Below are positions 1 through 8,684 of a stretch of DNA of 32,772 nucleotides, piece by piece (position 1 is the stretch's first letter; every line of letters starts with the position of its first letter). Location of the stretch: the NCBI GenBank assembly GCA_031288495.1, contig JAITRH010000026.1, positions 1-32,772 on the forward strand. The letters run 5' to 3'. Source of the stretch: Treponema sp. (GTDB lineage: Bacteria; Spirochaetota; Spirochaetia; Treponematales; Breznakiellaceae). The position numbers and the translations under genes are program-made. Below the pieces are notes generated by a model. That model saw only the letters and a program-made list of their open reading frames with translations. It was not told the DNA's origin and made no database searches.

Positions 1-140
1 GCCGCGTCGAAAGCGCTCAGGTCTCCCTGATCGATGAGGTAGTTCACGGTGTGTTCGAAGGAGCCGGGGATGAGCTGCCGGTCGAGGCAGAGGGTAAGGA
101 ATAATCCTTGGGACTTGTCAAAGTATTTATACCGGGCCAT
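1..140 (-). CDS. IS1182-like transposase, N-terminal part (runs off window start)
   Basis: Minus strand from ATG at 140 reads MARYKYFDKSQGLFLTLCLDRQLIPGSFEHTVNYLIDQGDLSAFDA, resembling the N-terminus of IS1182-type transposases (QGLFLPVxLxxQLxPGSFEHTxNYLxD). Confidence 0.7.
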   Translation of the reverse strand, partial: MARYKYFDKSQGLFLTLCLDRQLIPGSFEHTVNYLIDQGDLSAFDA

Positions 141-167
141 AACAGGTGGAGTGTAGCATAATTTTTG

Positions 168-726
168 TTATTTGACTACTTTTCCGACAGCCTCAACAGG
201 CCTGTATACGCATCGGGGCCTGACGGCCCCTCGGGCTCCCTTCTTCCCCTCGTTCTCGACTGAATCGCAAAATACGCTGTCCCCGAAGCCAAACTCCATC
301 ACGCCCTTCTTCCGCTTCGTGTAAAACGATCTGATAAGCTCTTCCGGGCCGGAAGGCACGCTTCCCCTGCACACATTACCTTGTACCAGATGGGAAAGCC
401 CTTGTGTGCGGGGTCCTGCGGATCGCCGTCACCATAGAAAAGCCTTATCCCCAGCTCATACCGTCCGGTGAGGCAGGTCTCCACCGCCCCATAAGCCATG
501 AGCGGGCAATTCTGCCAAGCGAAATTGTCTCGCAGTTTTGCGAAGCCAAACTGCGGGCGAGGACGGAATCGTTTGTGGCCGTCGGCGTCAAAACCATGGG
601 AAGCGTATCGCTGCTGTGCATAATGTGTGCAAGAGGCTGGCTGTCCACTACCTTCAAAGAATGCATTGCGGGAGGCGATCTGCCCGGTATGAAGAAAAAC
701 AGCGCCGCCGGTGAAGGGAGTCTGTT
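168..726 (-). pseudogene. degraded coding remnant of unknown family
   Basis: Minus strand reads a coherent peptide (PFTGGAVFLHTGQIASRNAFFEGSGQP...FRPRPQFGFAKLRDNFAWQNCPLMAYGAVETCLTGRYELGIRLFYGDGDPQDPAHKGFPIWYKV). It starts just after an in-frame stop and seems to continue in another frame (FYTKRKKGVMEFGFGDSVFCDSV). No start codon or RBS fits. Confidence 0.3.
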
Positions 727-813
727 ACGCCAAGTCCACGAAAACCCTTACGCCTTATACCCTTTGTGTAAAATACCGGTACCCCACAACAGTACAGGAC
801 CTGCCTTGTATGC

Positions 814-1581
814 CTATGAACGCACGAATACATCACCGGAATGAAATTTTTTGATTGTTTTATCCGCACAGCTTAGGATGATATATCCTTTTTCATCGAT
901 ACCGTCATAGCGTCCGGTAACATACTCCCCTTTATCCGCGCTGATTCCGAGGCTTATGTCCTTATGCAATCTGAAGGCCTTGGCTAAATAGGCCTTCCGC
1001 AGGGCGCTAAACCCATGCTCCAGCCACAGGGCTATGTACTCACCGAGCCGGGTGTGCAATGCCGCTACGAGCTCCTCTCGGCTTACGTCACACCCGCATT
1101 CTTTTAGTGAGGTAGGAGGATAGAGCATAGCGGGATGCCCACCGGGACTCCTTAAGACATTGATTCCATTCCCTATTACAATCCATCCCGGTTTTCCCGC
1201 CGAATCAAAGGCGCCGCATTCCAGCAAAGAACCGGCTATTTTCTTTTCAGCTACCACAATATCGTTGGGCCACTTAATAGCCGCCTGGGATGCTTCAGGC
1301 ATATACTGGGTAATGGCATGATACACCGCGAGGGCGTTCACATACACCAATTCGGTAAAGGAGGCTTCCCCTATATCTTTGGATTGTATGATACCGGACC
1401 AATAGACATTGCCCTCCGGCGATTCCCATGTCCGGTTTCGGGTTCCCTTCCCCGTAGTCTGCCGGTGAGCCCATACCACGGTTCCGCTGGGGGCTCCTTT
1501 TTTTGCCAGGGCTTTTGCGTATTCATTAGTGCTGTCCACGGCAGCTAAGGCATAGGTTTTTTCGTTTCCCCCAAATTGCAT
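814..1581 (-). CDS. birA: biotin--[acetyl-CoA-carboxylase] ligase
   Basis: Protein from MQFGGNEKTYALAAVDSTNEYAKALAKKG...HRQTTGKGTRNRTWESPEGNVYWSGI...IKWPNDIVVAEKKIAGSLLE has biotin ligase motifs. The longer ORF start at 1713 has a non-homologous-looking N-terminal extension. Confidence 0.9.
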   Translation of the reverse strand: MQFGGNEKTYALAAVDSTNEYAKALAKKGAPSGTVVWAHRQTTGKGTRNRTWESPEGNVYWSGIIQSKDIGEASFTELVYVNALAVYHAITQYMPEASQAAIKWPNDIVVAEKKIAGSLLECGAFDSAGKPGWIVIGNGINVLRSPGGHPAMLYPPTSLKECGCDVSREELVAALHTRLGEYIALWLEHGFSALRKAYLAKAFRLHKDISLGISADKGEYVTGRYDGIDEKGYIILSCADKTIKKFHSGDVFVRS

Positions 1582-1865
1582 GGATAAGACCTCCGTATGT
1601 TGGCAAGGCCTGTACGCCTGCCTTGTTGGAAGCGTACCCTGAAGAAGCCTCCGCTTACAAGCTGCCGGCAGGGGTACCCTGGGGGTAAACCTAAGATCCA
1701 GGGGGTCTTGCAAGGCTCTCCCTTAGGGAGCTTCCGCCGAAAGAGGGCGCGCCCCGAATGCCCCGCAAGGCCGTCCCCATACTTCCCCGGGGATTGCTCC
1801 TTTATACCATACCCTTTTACCCCCGTCATCGGGATCGGTTTCCCCAAAGAGAGGGAGTTTTTTTA

Positions 1866-2260
1866 AAGAGCTACAGAGGTCTTTTGGAAAAGATACAGAG
1901 GTCTTTTAGAAGAGCTGAAGAAGTTTTTTGAAGAGCTGAAGAGGTCTTTTAGAAGAGCTACGGAAGTCTTTTAGAAGAGCTACAGAGGTCTTTTAGAAGA
2001 GATGCAGAAATCTTTTACAAAAGATACGGAGGTCTTTTAGAAGAGATGCAGAAGTCTTTTACAAAAGATGCGGAGGTCTTTTAGAAGAGATGCGGAGGTC
2101 TTTTTGAAAAGATGCGGAGGTCTTTTGGAAAAGATACAGAGATCTTTTAGAAGAGATGCGGAAGTCTTTTAGAAAAGATACGGAAGTCTTTTAGAAGAGA
2201 TGCGGAAGTCTTTTGGAAGAGATGCGGAGGTCTTTTACAAAAGATGCGGAGGTCTTTTGG
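1866..2260. repeat. tandem repeat array, 22-bp unit, 18 copies, with internal AAAAGA/TCTTTT inverted repeat
   Basis: Manual parsing: units start at 1866, 1888, 1910 (21 bp), 1931, 1953, 1975, 1997, 2019, 2041, 2063, 2085, 2107, 2129, 2151, 2173, 2195, 2217, 2239. Consensus AARAGATRCGGAGGTCTTTTAG. Confidence 0.95.
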
Positions 2261-2493
2261 AAAACTCAGGGGCTTTTTCCAGAGGCGCTTGTTCCGGTCA
2301 GTAGGTTTCTCCCGGGACTATCCCAAAACCCCCTTATGCGGACCCGGGGGCCTGCGGGAAGGCCGCATCACAGAAAAAAAATAAAAACCCCCTAGAGCCT
2401 TGACAAAAGTACCGGCATACGGCACTCTACCAAACTAATTAGTATATTTTCATAATTACATATAGAAACTACCAGGCAGGTTCCTGTATTAGG

Positions 2494-2521
2494 TATAATC
2501 TTTAGGAAGTAAATAGGGAGG
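2494..2521 (+). promoter_or_regulatory. candidate -10 (TATAAT 2494-2499) and RBS (GGGAGG 2516-2521) for the dksA-like gene
   Basis: TATAAT 29 nt before the start; GGGAGG 6 nt before ATG 2528. No clear -35. Confidence 0.5.
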
Positions 2522-2527
2522 TCCCCC

Positions 2528-2884
2528 ATGGAGCAGAACTTCGTAGAACGAATCAAGAAATCCCTCATGGATCTGAAAATGGAGATCATTTCAAAGCTCA
2601 TCGTGAGCAATAAGGATTTTAAGGAAATTGTAGAGGGTATGGATCCCAAGGATTTGGTAGATAGCGCTTCTGATGACATAGACCGCAAGAGGATTGAAGC
2701 AATCGGCTCTCAAGAATTAAAACGCCTTAAGTTGATAGATTCGGCGCTTACCAGGATTCAGCAGGGAAAATACGGTCTGTGCATGAAATGCGGCAAGCGT
2801 ATCCCCCAGGATAGGCTTGAAGCGATTCCCTATGCGCTGATGTGTATAGAATGTAAGACCGCGGAAGAACGGCGGAATCGATAA
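2528..2884 (+). CDS. TraR/DksA family C4 zinc-finger transcriptional regulator
   Basis: C-terminal CMKCGKRIPQDRLEAIPYALMCIEC matches the DksA/TraR Cys4 finger (CxxC-x17-CxxC), preceded by ALTRIQQGKYGLC. Confidence 0.9.
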   Translation: MEQNFVERIKKSLMDLKMEIISKLIVSNKDFKEIVEGMDPKDLVDSASDDIDRKRIEAIGSQELKRLKLIDSALTRIQQGKYGLCMKCGKRIPQDRLEAIPYALMCIECKTAEERRNR

Positions 2885-3039
2885 TGATGCCTGGGGATGG
2901 GGTTCGGACCGAGAAACTCCTGGGTAGAGAGGCCCTATCCAGGGGTAAGGGGGCGCTTCCAGGGCGGGAAGGCGGGGGCTTCTTGGGGCACGTCTGTTGT
3001 ATAGGCCCTGGGGCAGGTTCCATAGAGGCTGTTTCGTGG

Positions 3040-3780
3040 TTATTCCGACAGGTCCTCAGGCCGGGGAGCGGGGGAATAGGTATGCAGCAGGGTCAGGAGC
3101 TGCCTTGCCCGTTCCCGAATAGCGCCGTGATAGCGTCCTTCGGAAATGCGCCGGATGACCTGTACCGTGGAGGCATCCAAGGTGCCGCCGTCTGTGGAGG
3201 CAAAGGTTTCATAGGCTTCCAAGGCGGCAAGGGCAAGCAGATTATCCGGGACCAGGACATCAAAGGCCTTAAGCCGTTTGGTAATCATGCGTATCGTTTC
3301 ATCAGTATGATTAATCCCGATTTTGGTTAACGATTTAATCACTTCGGTTAATATCATAGGCTCATATTCCGCTTGGATCATCTTTAATAAGATCGTATAC
3401 GCCTCAGGGCTGCCGAGATCCCCGAGATAGGCCGCGGCTTTACCCCGGATATCCGGGTAATTATTGCGTATCCGGTTGTTGTATATGGTCTTGTTCACCG
3501 TTCCCTCAAGGGCCATATATTCCAGGGCGTGGAGGACCTCCCCGCCGGTACTACCCTGGTCAATGGCGGTTCTGATATTCTTCAAGGCATGGAACTTCAT
3601 TTCCCGGCTTTCAGCCCGGCTCTGCTGCCGGATAATCATGAGATCTATCGATTCTTGCAGGTAAGAGCCTTCCACCGTGAGGGTGATTCCCGGATTGACC
3701 TCCCGATTACCATCTTGGCCCATTGCGAGGACTGCAAGGGTACCGACTAATCCCAGGGCAATGGAAGACTTACGGGTCAT
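3040..3780 (-). CDS. HEAT-repeat-containing exported protein
   Basis: N-terminal hydrophobic segment, then helical HEAT-like units (DIRGKAAAYLGDLGSPEAYTILLKMIQAEYEPMILTEVIKSLTKIG). Confidence 0.7.
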   Translation of the reverse strand: MTRKSSIALGLVGTLAVLAMGQDGNREVNPGITLTVEGSYLQESIDLMIIRQQSRAESREMKFHALKNIRTAIDQGSTGGEVLHALEYMALEGTVNKTIYNNRIRNNYPDIRGKAAAYLGDLGSPEAYTILLKMIQAEYEPMILTEVIKSLTKIGINHTDETIRMITKRLKAFDVLVPDNLLALAALEAYETFASTDGGTLDASTVQVIRRISEGRYHGAIRERARQLLTLLHTYSPAPRPEDLSE

Positions 3781-3804
3781 GGTACTCCTTCCATAGGAGG
3801 CCCT

Positions 3805-4749
3805 TCATTTCACCACCACCGAGTTCCCCGAAAGATCAAAGCCCACGGAGAATCGGGGGAGGTATTCAATGGTGGTGAGGACCGCCGCTTCGCCGGTGAA
3901 GCGGTAATAGACCTGCTTTGCCGCGAGGATATCCTCAAGCAGTTTCCGGTTCATGTCAATAAAGTTCATCACCATGAGAACCTGGGCCTGGGCGGAACTC
4001 TGTGCGGGAATAGACCGTATCACCGGGTCGGTTCCATCTGCCCAGAACTGGTCATCTCCATAGAACTCATAAGCCAGGGAGGAAAGCTCTAAGGGGAACC
4101 TATTGGGATTATCGATCCGAAGCCCCACCTTTAGCCGGGTATTGATGAGCTCCCCTTGATGCACCACAATCGTGGTAACGGTAAATTTCGGCTCCCGTAT
4201 CCGGGGAAAGGCCACTTCCGCGCTTACAAGGGAGGCGGTATGCTCTTCTCCCGTAAAGGTACATACCGTATCGGTCTCAAGCTTCGCATAGCAGATATCA
4301 AGCTCGGCTTCCTCCAAACCGGAACATCGGCTCAAATCCACGGCAAGGCCCAAGGGGAATTGGGCGGAAGTACGCGCGTCTACCCTAGGCTCCTCCTCCG
4401 TAAAGAAGAGCTTGGTCCCCTCATGCTGGGGCAGCCCGTTTACCATAAACTGCCATCCCCTGATTGCTATGGACGCCGGCATGGACCGCGGATTATCAAC
4501 CTGTAAGACAAAATAGAGGGTGATATGCTCCGTGGTTTTCGCTTCCAGATGATCAAAAACCACCTGTATCTGGGGAGCCGCTTCCTGAACCGGTGCAGCC
4601 TTTTCTATCTGAGGAGCGGTAAGCACCCTCGATGGGGGGATTCTTTCGGGAAGGGGCAGTTCCTGGGGGGGGTCTTGGGTCGTACACGATAGGCTTATCG
4701 TTATCAACACGAACCCGACCAAAGATACAAACCATCTGGGACCGATCAT
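3805..4749 (-). CDS. LEA type 2 (WHy-like) domain lipoprotein
   Basis: Signal peptide with lipobox-like ITISLSC; two LEA14-like repeats (FDHLEAKTTEHITLYFVLQVDNPRSMPASIAIRGWQFMVNG; VGLRIDNPNRFPLELSSLAYEFYGDDQ). Confidence 0.7.
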   Translation of the reverse strand: MIGPRWFVSLVGFVLITISLSCTTQDPPQELPLPERIPPSRVLTAPQIEKAAPVQEAAPQIQVVFDHLEAKTTEHITLYFVLQVDNPRSMPASIAIRGWQFMVNGLPQHEGTKLFFTEEEPRVDARTSAQFPLGLAVDLSRCSGLEEAELDICYAKLETDTVCTFTGEEHTASLVSAEVAFPRIREPKFTVTTIVVHQGELINTRLKVGLRIDNPNRFPLELSSLAYEFYGDDQFWADGTDPVIRSIPAQSSAQAQVLMVMNFIDMNRKLLEDILAAKQVYYRFTGEAAVLTTIEYLPRFSVGFDLSGNSVVVK

Positions 4750-5070
4750 GTTCTTTTTATCGTCAATTGCTCCCTAAAAGATAAGCAGTCTGCACGCAGA
4801 ATCGGGAGGAACGCAGGGCTTGACCGCGAGATCGAGGGATTATGCGGAGATTTGGGATATTTTATGATTCCTTGGAAGATAGGTGCAGCCCCCTAGCCAG
4901 AACAGCGGGGTTAAAAACCGGAGGGTTTATTCCCGCCGCCAACAGTTTAGGTAATTTTATCCACCGGACTTTGGTCCGAGAGTACCCGGCTGTTCACCGA
5001 TAACGCGGGTTTTAGGGCGAAAAATCTGCGTCATCCCTTGGGTACCTCTGAAAAGTATCCTGACGGGGGA

Positions 5071-5100
5071 TTGACAGGATTTTTGCAGCGGAGGTATAGT
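5071..5100 (+). promoter_or_regulatory. sigma70-type promoter upstream of aroF leader
   Basis: TTGACA (5071-5076), 18-bp spacer, TATAGT (5095-5100). Confidence 0.75.
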
Positions 5101-5109
5101 GCTACCAAT

Positions 5110-5235
5110 ATGAAAGGTAATGCCGTGCAATACTCCGTGGGTGATAAGACAGATAGGAGTTTCTCCCGTGCTGTTTATGATTACTATCTGGTCCTCATTC
5201 CAAGGGAGCCGCCGCCTATCAGCTTAAAGGGATAG
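5110..5235 (+). CDS. candidate leader peptide (41 aa) upstream of aroF
   Basis: MKGNAVQYSVGDKTDRSFSRAVYDYYLVLIPREPPPISLKG*; ATG 9 nt after the -10; contains Tyr-Asp-Tyr-Tyr; stop lies inside hairpin 5213-5238. Confidence 0.35.
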   Translation: MKGNAVQYSVGDKTDRSFSRAVYDYYLVLIPREPPPISLKG

Positions 5236-5254
5236 GCGATTACCTGGTTAATCA

Positions 5255-5287
5255 GGGAGGTTCCGAAAGGGGCCTCCCTTTTATTTT
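5255..5287 (+). terminator. intrinsic terminator/attenuator before aroF
   Basis: 10-bp stem GGGAGGTTCC-GAAA-GGGGCCTCCC (two G-U pairs) followed by TTTTATTTTT. Confidence 0.85.
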
Positions 5288-5355
5288 TATGGACCGGCGG
5301 TTTCATAAGCGGTAGCGAGGGAAACCGGCTGTCTATACCGTATCAGGGGGATAGT

Positions 5356-6405
5356 ATGATTATCGTAATAAAACGAGGGGCCGCCGCGGAATCGGTGCGG
5401 GGCTTCACCGCCTTGCTTGAGAAACAGGGGTTCAAGGTCCACCGTTCCGAAGGGGATTCCCAAATGGTTCTTGGCCTTGTGGGGGATACCACGGGGATTC
5501 AAGAGAAAAGTTTATTGGCCCATCAGCTGGTGGAGAAGGTCATCCGGGTACAAGAGCCGTATAAAAGGGCAAACCGGCTTTTTCACCCCGATGATACCCG
5601 GATTACGGTCTGCGGCCTTGACGGTAAGACCCGGCATATCGGAGCAGGGTATTTGGGGATCATTGCCGGTCCCTGCTCAGTAGAGACCCGGGAACAGATC
5701 AGCTCAGTGGCGCAATCGGTGAAACAGGCAGGGGCGGGCTTTCTCCGGGGCGGGGCTTTCAAACCTCGGACCAGCCCCTATAGCTTTCAAGGCCTCGGCT
5801 GTGAGGGGCTCTCCCTCCTCATAGAAGCTAAAAGGGTTACCGGCCTTCCGATTGTAACCGAGCTTATGGCCATTCATCAGCTTGAACTGTTCGATACCGT
5901 GGACATCATCCAGGTGGGGGCAAGGAACATGCAGAATTTCACCCTCCTCAAAGAGCTCGGCAACTGCCGTAAACCCATACTCCTTAAACGGGGGTATGCG
6001 GCCACCATAACCGAACTACTCATGGCCGCAGAATATATCATGGCTGGAGGCAACGACCGGATCATCCTCTGCGAACGGGGAATCCGGACCTTTGCGTCCT
6101 ATACCCGTAATACCCTGGATCTGTCTGCGGTTCCAATCTTAAAAAAACAGAGCCATCTCCCGGTGATCGTGGATCCCAGCCATGCCACGGGCCTCAGTTG
6201 GATGGTTCCTGCCATGGCTAAGGCCGCCATAGCAGCCGGAGCAGACGGCCTCATCCTGGAGGTGCACGCAAACCCCGAGGAAGCCCTCTGTGACGGCGAA
6301 CAGTCCATCACGCCCGATATGTTTGCAAAGCTCATGAAAACCCTACGGCGCTATGCCGCGATCGAAGGCCGGATCTTACCCGAGGAAGACCATGAAACCC
6401 CTTGA
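5356..6405 (+). CDS. aroF: 3-deoxy-7-phosphoheptulonate (DAHP) synthase
   Basis: Motifs GIIAGPCSVET, GAGFLRGGAFKPRTSPYSFQGLG, VGARNMQNFTLL, LLKRGYAATITELLMAAEYI, PVIVDPSHATG. Confidence 0.95.
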   Translation: MIIVIKRGAAAESVRGFTALLEKQGFKVHRSEGDSQMVLGLVGDTTGIQEKSLLAHQLVEKVIRVQEPYKRANRLFHPDDTRITVCGLDGKTRHIGAGYLGIIAGPCSVETREQISSVAQSVKQAGAGFLRGGAFKPRTSPYSFQGLGCEGLSLLIEAKRVTGLPIVTELMAIHQLELFDTVDIIQVGARNMQNFTLLKELGNCRKPILLKRGYAATITELLMAAEYIMAGGNDRIILCERGIRTFASYTRNTLDLSAVPILKKQSHLPVIVDPSHATGLSWMVPAMAKAAIAAGADGLILEVHANPEEALCDGEQSITPDMFAKLMKTLRRYAAIEGRILPEEDHETP

Positions 6406-7255
6406 AACCTACACCGTGGGTATGGTGGGACTCGGGCTTATGGGTGGGGCCATTGCCTTGGCCTTGCGCTCAGAAGGGATCATCCGTACCCCAGGCCGTA
6501 TTCTAGCCTATGACCGTAACCCGGATACCCTGGCCGCAGCCCAGGCCGAAGGCGTCATTGATGCAGGGATGATCTCCCCTGAGGCAATGCTGGGGCATTG
6601 CGACCTGGTCTTCCTCTGCCTCACCCCGAGGGGGATACTGCGTTTTATGGAAAGCCAGATGGCGGCTTTCCCGGCGGGAACCCTGATCACCGATATAGCG
6701 GGAACCAAGGGAAGCATTGTTGCCGCCATGGAACACACCCTCAGGGAGGATCTGGACTTCATACCAGGGCACCCTATGGCAGGCGGTGAGCTGGGAGGTT
6801 TTGTACATGCAAGAACCTGTAGGTTTCACGGGAAGAATTATATCCTCACCCCCCTTAAACGGAACAAACCGGAAAATCTGGCGGTGCTTAAAACCCTGAT
6901 CTATCGCATGGGGTTTCGCCGTATTACCGAGACCAGCGCCCAGGAGCATGACCGGAAGATCGCCTTTACCTCCCAGCTCTGCCATGTCATCGCCGCAGCC
7001 CTCATTGATTGTGAAGCGGATACGGAAATTACCCGCTTCGGCGGAGGGAGCTTTGAGGATCTCACCCGGATTGCCATGCTCAACGCCCCTATGTGGACGG
7101 AGCTTTTTATTGAAAACCGGAAGGAACTGTTACGGCGGATCGAACAGTTTGAGGGAAGCCTCGATAGGCTGAAAAGCGCTATCGCCCAGGGAGCAGGTCA
7201 AGAACTGGAACAGCGCTTGCAGCGGGTCCGGGAACGGCGGGCAGCCATGGCATAG
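6392..7255 (+). CDS. tyrA: prephenate dehydrogenase
   Basis: MKPLETYTVGMVGLGLMGGAIALALR (Rossmann GxGxxG), HPMAGGELGGF, SAQEHDRKIAFTSQLCHVIA; overlaps aroF by 14 nt. The ORF-track start at 6353 is probably too far upstream. Confidence 0.9.
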   Translation: MKPLETYTVGMVGLGLMGGAIALALRSEGIIRTPGRILAYDRNPDTLAAAQAEGVIDAGMISPEAMLGHCDLVFLCLTPRGILRFMESQMAAFPAGTLITDIAGTKGSIVAAMEHTLREDLDFIPGHPMAGGELGGFVHARTCRFHGKNYILTPLKRNKPENLAVLKTLIYRMGFRRITETSAQEHDRKIAFTSQLCHVIAAALIDCEADTEITRFGGGSFEDLTRIAMLNAPMWTELFIENRKELLRRIEQFEGSLDRLKSAIAQGAGQELEQRLQRVRERRAAMA

Positions 7256-7626
7256 GGCTCGCGGGTTTTCTCCCCATAGCGAGAGCCGGCTAATCCTGCG
7301 GGACATGCGGAATGAAGCGGCAGCGTTCCGGAGTTCATAGTCCGGCCTCGGGCAAAAACCTCCGGTATTGATGCGGGCGAAGCCAGGTTTCAAAATCATG
7401 GGGCGGTTTCTCAGGATTATGGGTCGTTGATGGAAAAGAAAAAGTCCGCCTCTTACCCGAAATAACGCGCTTTTGGGGGGTTCCTTCGGGAAAATCCGCG
7501 TTCATTTGCGGACCCTCAGGATCGAGGGAAGATCGACGCAGGTCTCCGGTTAGGGCGGACTACAGGTCTGTGGAAACTCCAGGTCCGATGAAAGGGTACC
7601 CATAAAAAAGTGGTTTCATCTAACAC

Positions 7627-7655
7627 TTGACAAGGTGAGGTGTCTCCTTTATAAG
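7627..7655 (+). promoter_or_regulatory. sigma70-type promoter with long downstream leader
   Basis: TTGACA (7627-7632), 17-bp spacer, TATAAG (7650-7655). Confidence 0.7.
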
Positions 7656-7943
7656 AATCAGAGGAATGGTTATGGGCTAGGGGGTAGGATAGCCCGGACC
7701 AGGGATCAAAGACCAGTTCTACGGTTAAAAAGTGTATTATACATCAGTGTCATGTCTCAAGACCCGGCAGGAAAAGGCGAGGCTCCCGTTTCTCGGGCCG
7801 TTTATTCAAACCCGAGGGTATACCCTTTAGTACGAGCTGATAGGATCATGCCGGGTGCAGGGCAGGGGGTTGTGAAAGTATCCAAGAGAAAAAGGGGTTT
7901 CTTCTCAGACTAGTTTCAGAGATAAGGAGGTCGCTAGTTTTCT

Positions 7944-8459
7944 ATGCGCATCAGAAAAAGAATCCAATGGATAAGCCTGGGGCTGGTCTTGTGGCTGTTT
8001 TGTGTTGCGGCTCTTGTGGAGAGCGAGGCGCAGACTGCGCCGGGACCTCAGAAACAGGCGCATTTGGGCCTTGGGGTGGAGGGCAATATCAATATCAGGA
8101 ATAGGATGATCTTTGGCCATTCGATAGGTTACGATAAACAACTGTTCACCTCCTTTGGACTGGGCTTCATATTCACCATGAGCACGGATTTCGGTACCTT
8201 CACCAGCATGGAACCGGAAGTTTTTGGCCGCTGGTATTTTCTTGCTATGGGGATTCCGGGAGGTGGGCTTTTTCTTCAGGAAGATATGGGGATACGCCTT
8301 ACCTCGGATAACTTTGAGTTTACTCCAGCCTTTCTGGGGGGAGTATCCCTGGGTTTCCGCTATGCTTTCAAGTACCAGGATTACTATGTGGAACCCTATG
8401 TACGGGGAGGGTATCCCTTTGTGTTTGGCGTTGGCCTTCGGGGAGGGGTCCGTCTTTAA
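7944..8459 (+). CDS. outer-membrane beta-barrel-like secreted protein
   Basis: Signal peptide (SLGLVLWLFCVAALVESEAQ), alternating amphipathic/Gly-rich strands, terminal GGVRL; AAGGAGG RBS at 7924-7930. Confidence 0.65.
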   Translation: MRIRKRIQWISLGLVLWLFCVAALVESEAQTAPGPQKQAHLGLGVEGNINIRNRMIFGHSIGYDKQLFTSFGLGFIFTMSTDFGTFTSMEPEVFGRWYFLAMGIPGGGLFLQEDMGIRLTSDNFEFTPAFLGGVSLGFRYAFKYQDYYVEPYVRGGYPFVFGVGLRGGVRL

Positions 8460-8684
8460 AACAGGGGCGGCAACTCTGGGCGGGCATGTTACCCTTTCCC
8501 TCATATCGACGGCTGATGGAATGAGCGGGCATTGTGGCAGATTGCCTCTTGGAACCGGGGAGGGCTTGCATTTTAAGGAAGGTTTGATAAAAAATAAAGA
8601 ACATAGCAAATCGGCGCGCAATGACCGGCGGCGGTATGGGCTGCTCCTCGGTTCGGCGTTGCACTTGTGGTGAAGAGATGAAAG

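Noticed and set aside
1866-2260. Possible CRISPR array
   Set aside because: Units are contiguous 22-bp repeats without unique spacers and no cas genes are nearby.
2213-2395. Plus-strand ORF starting inside the 22-bp array
   Set aside because: A 22-bp unit cycles through frames; no RBS or homology.
7656-7943. tmRNA, RNase P RNA, SRP RNA or tRNA
   Set aside because: None of the diagnostic motifs of these RNAs was found; left as an unclassified leader.
7905-8621. 238-aa minus-strand ORF
   Set aside because: Antisense to the barrel-like protein, which has a signal peptide and RBS.
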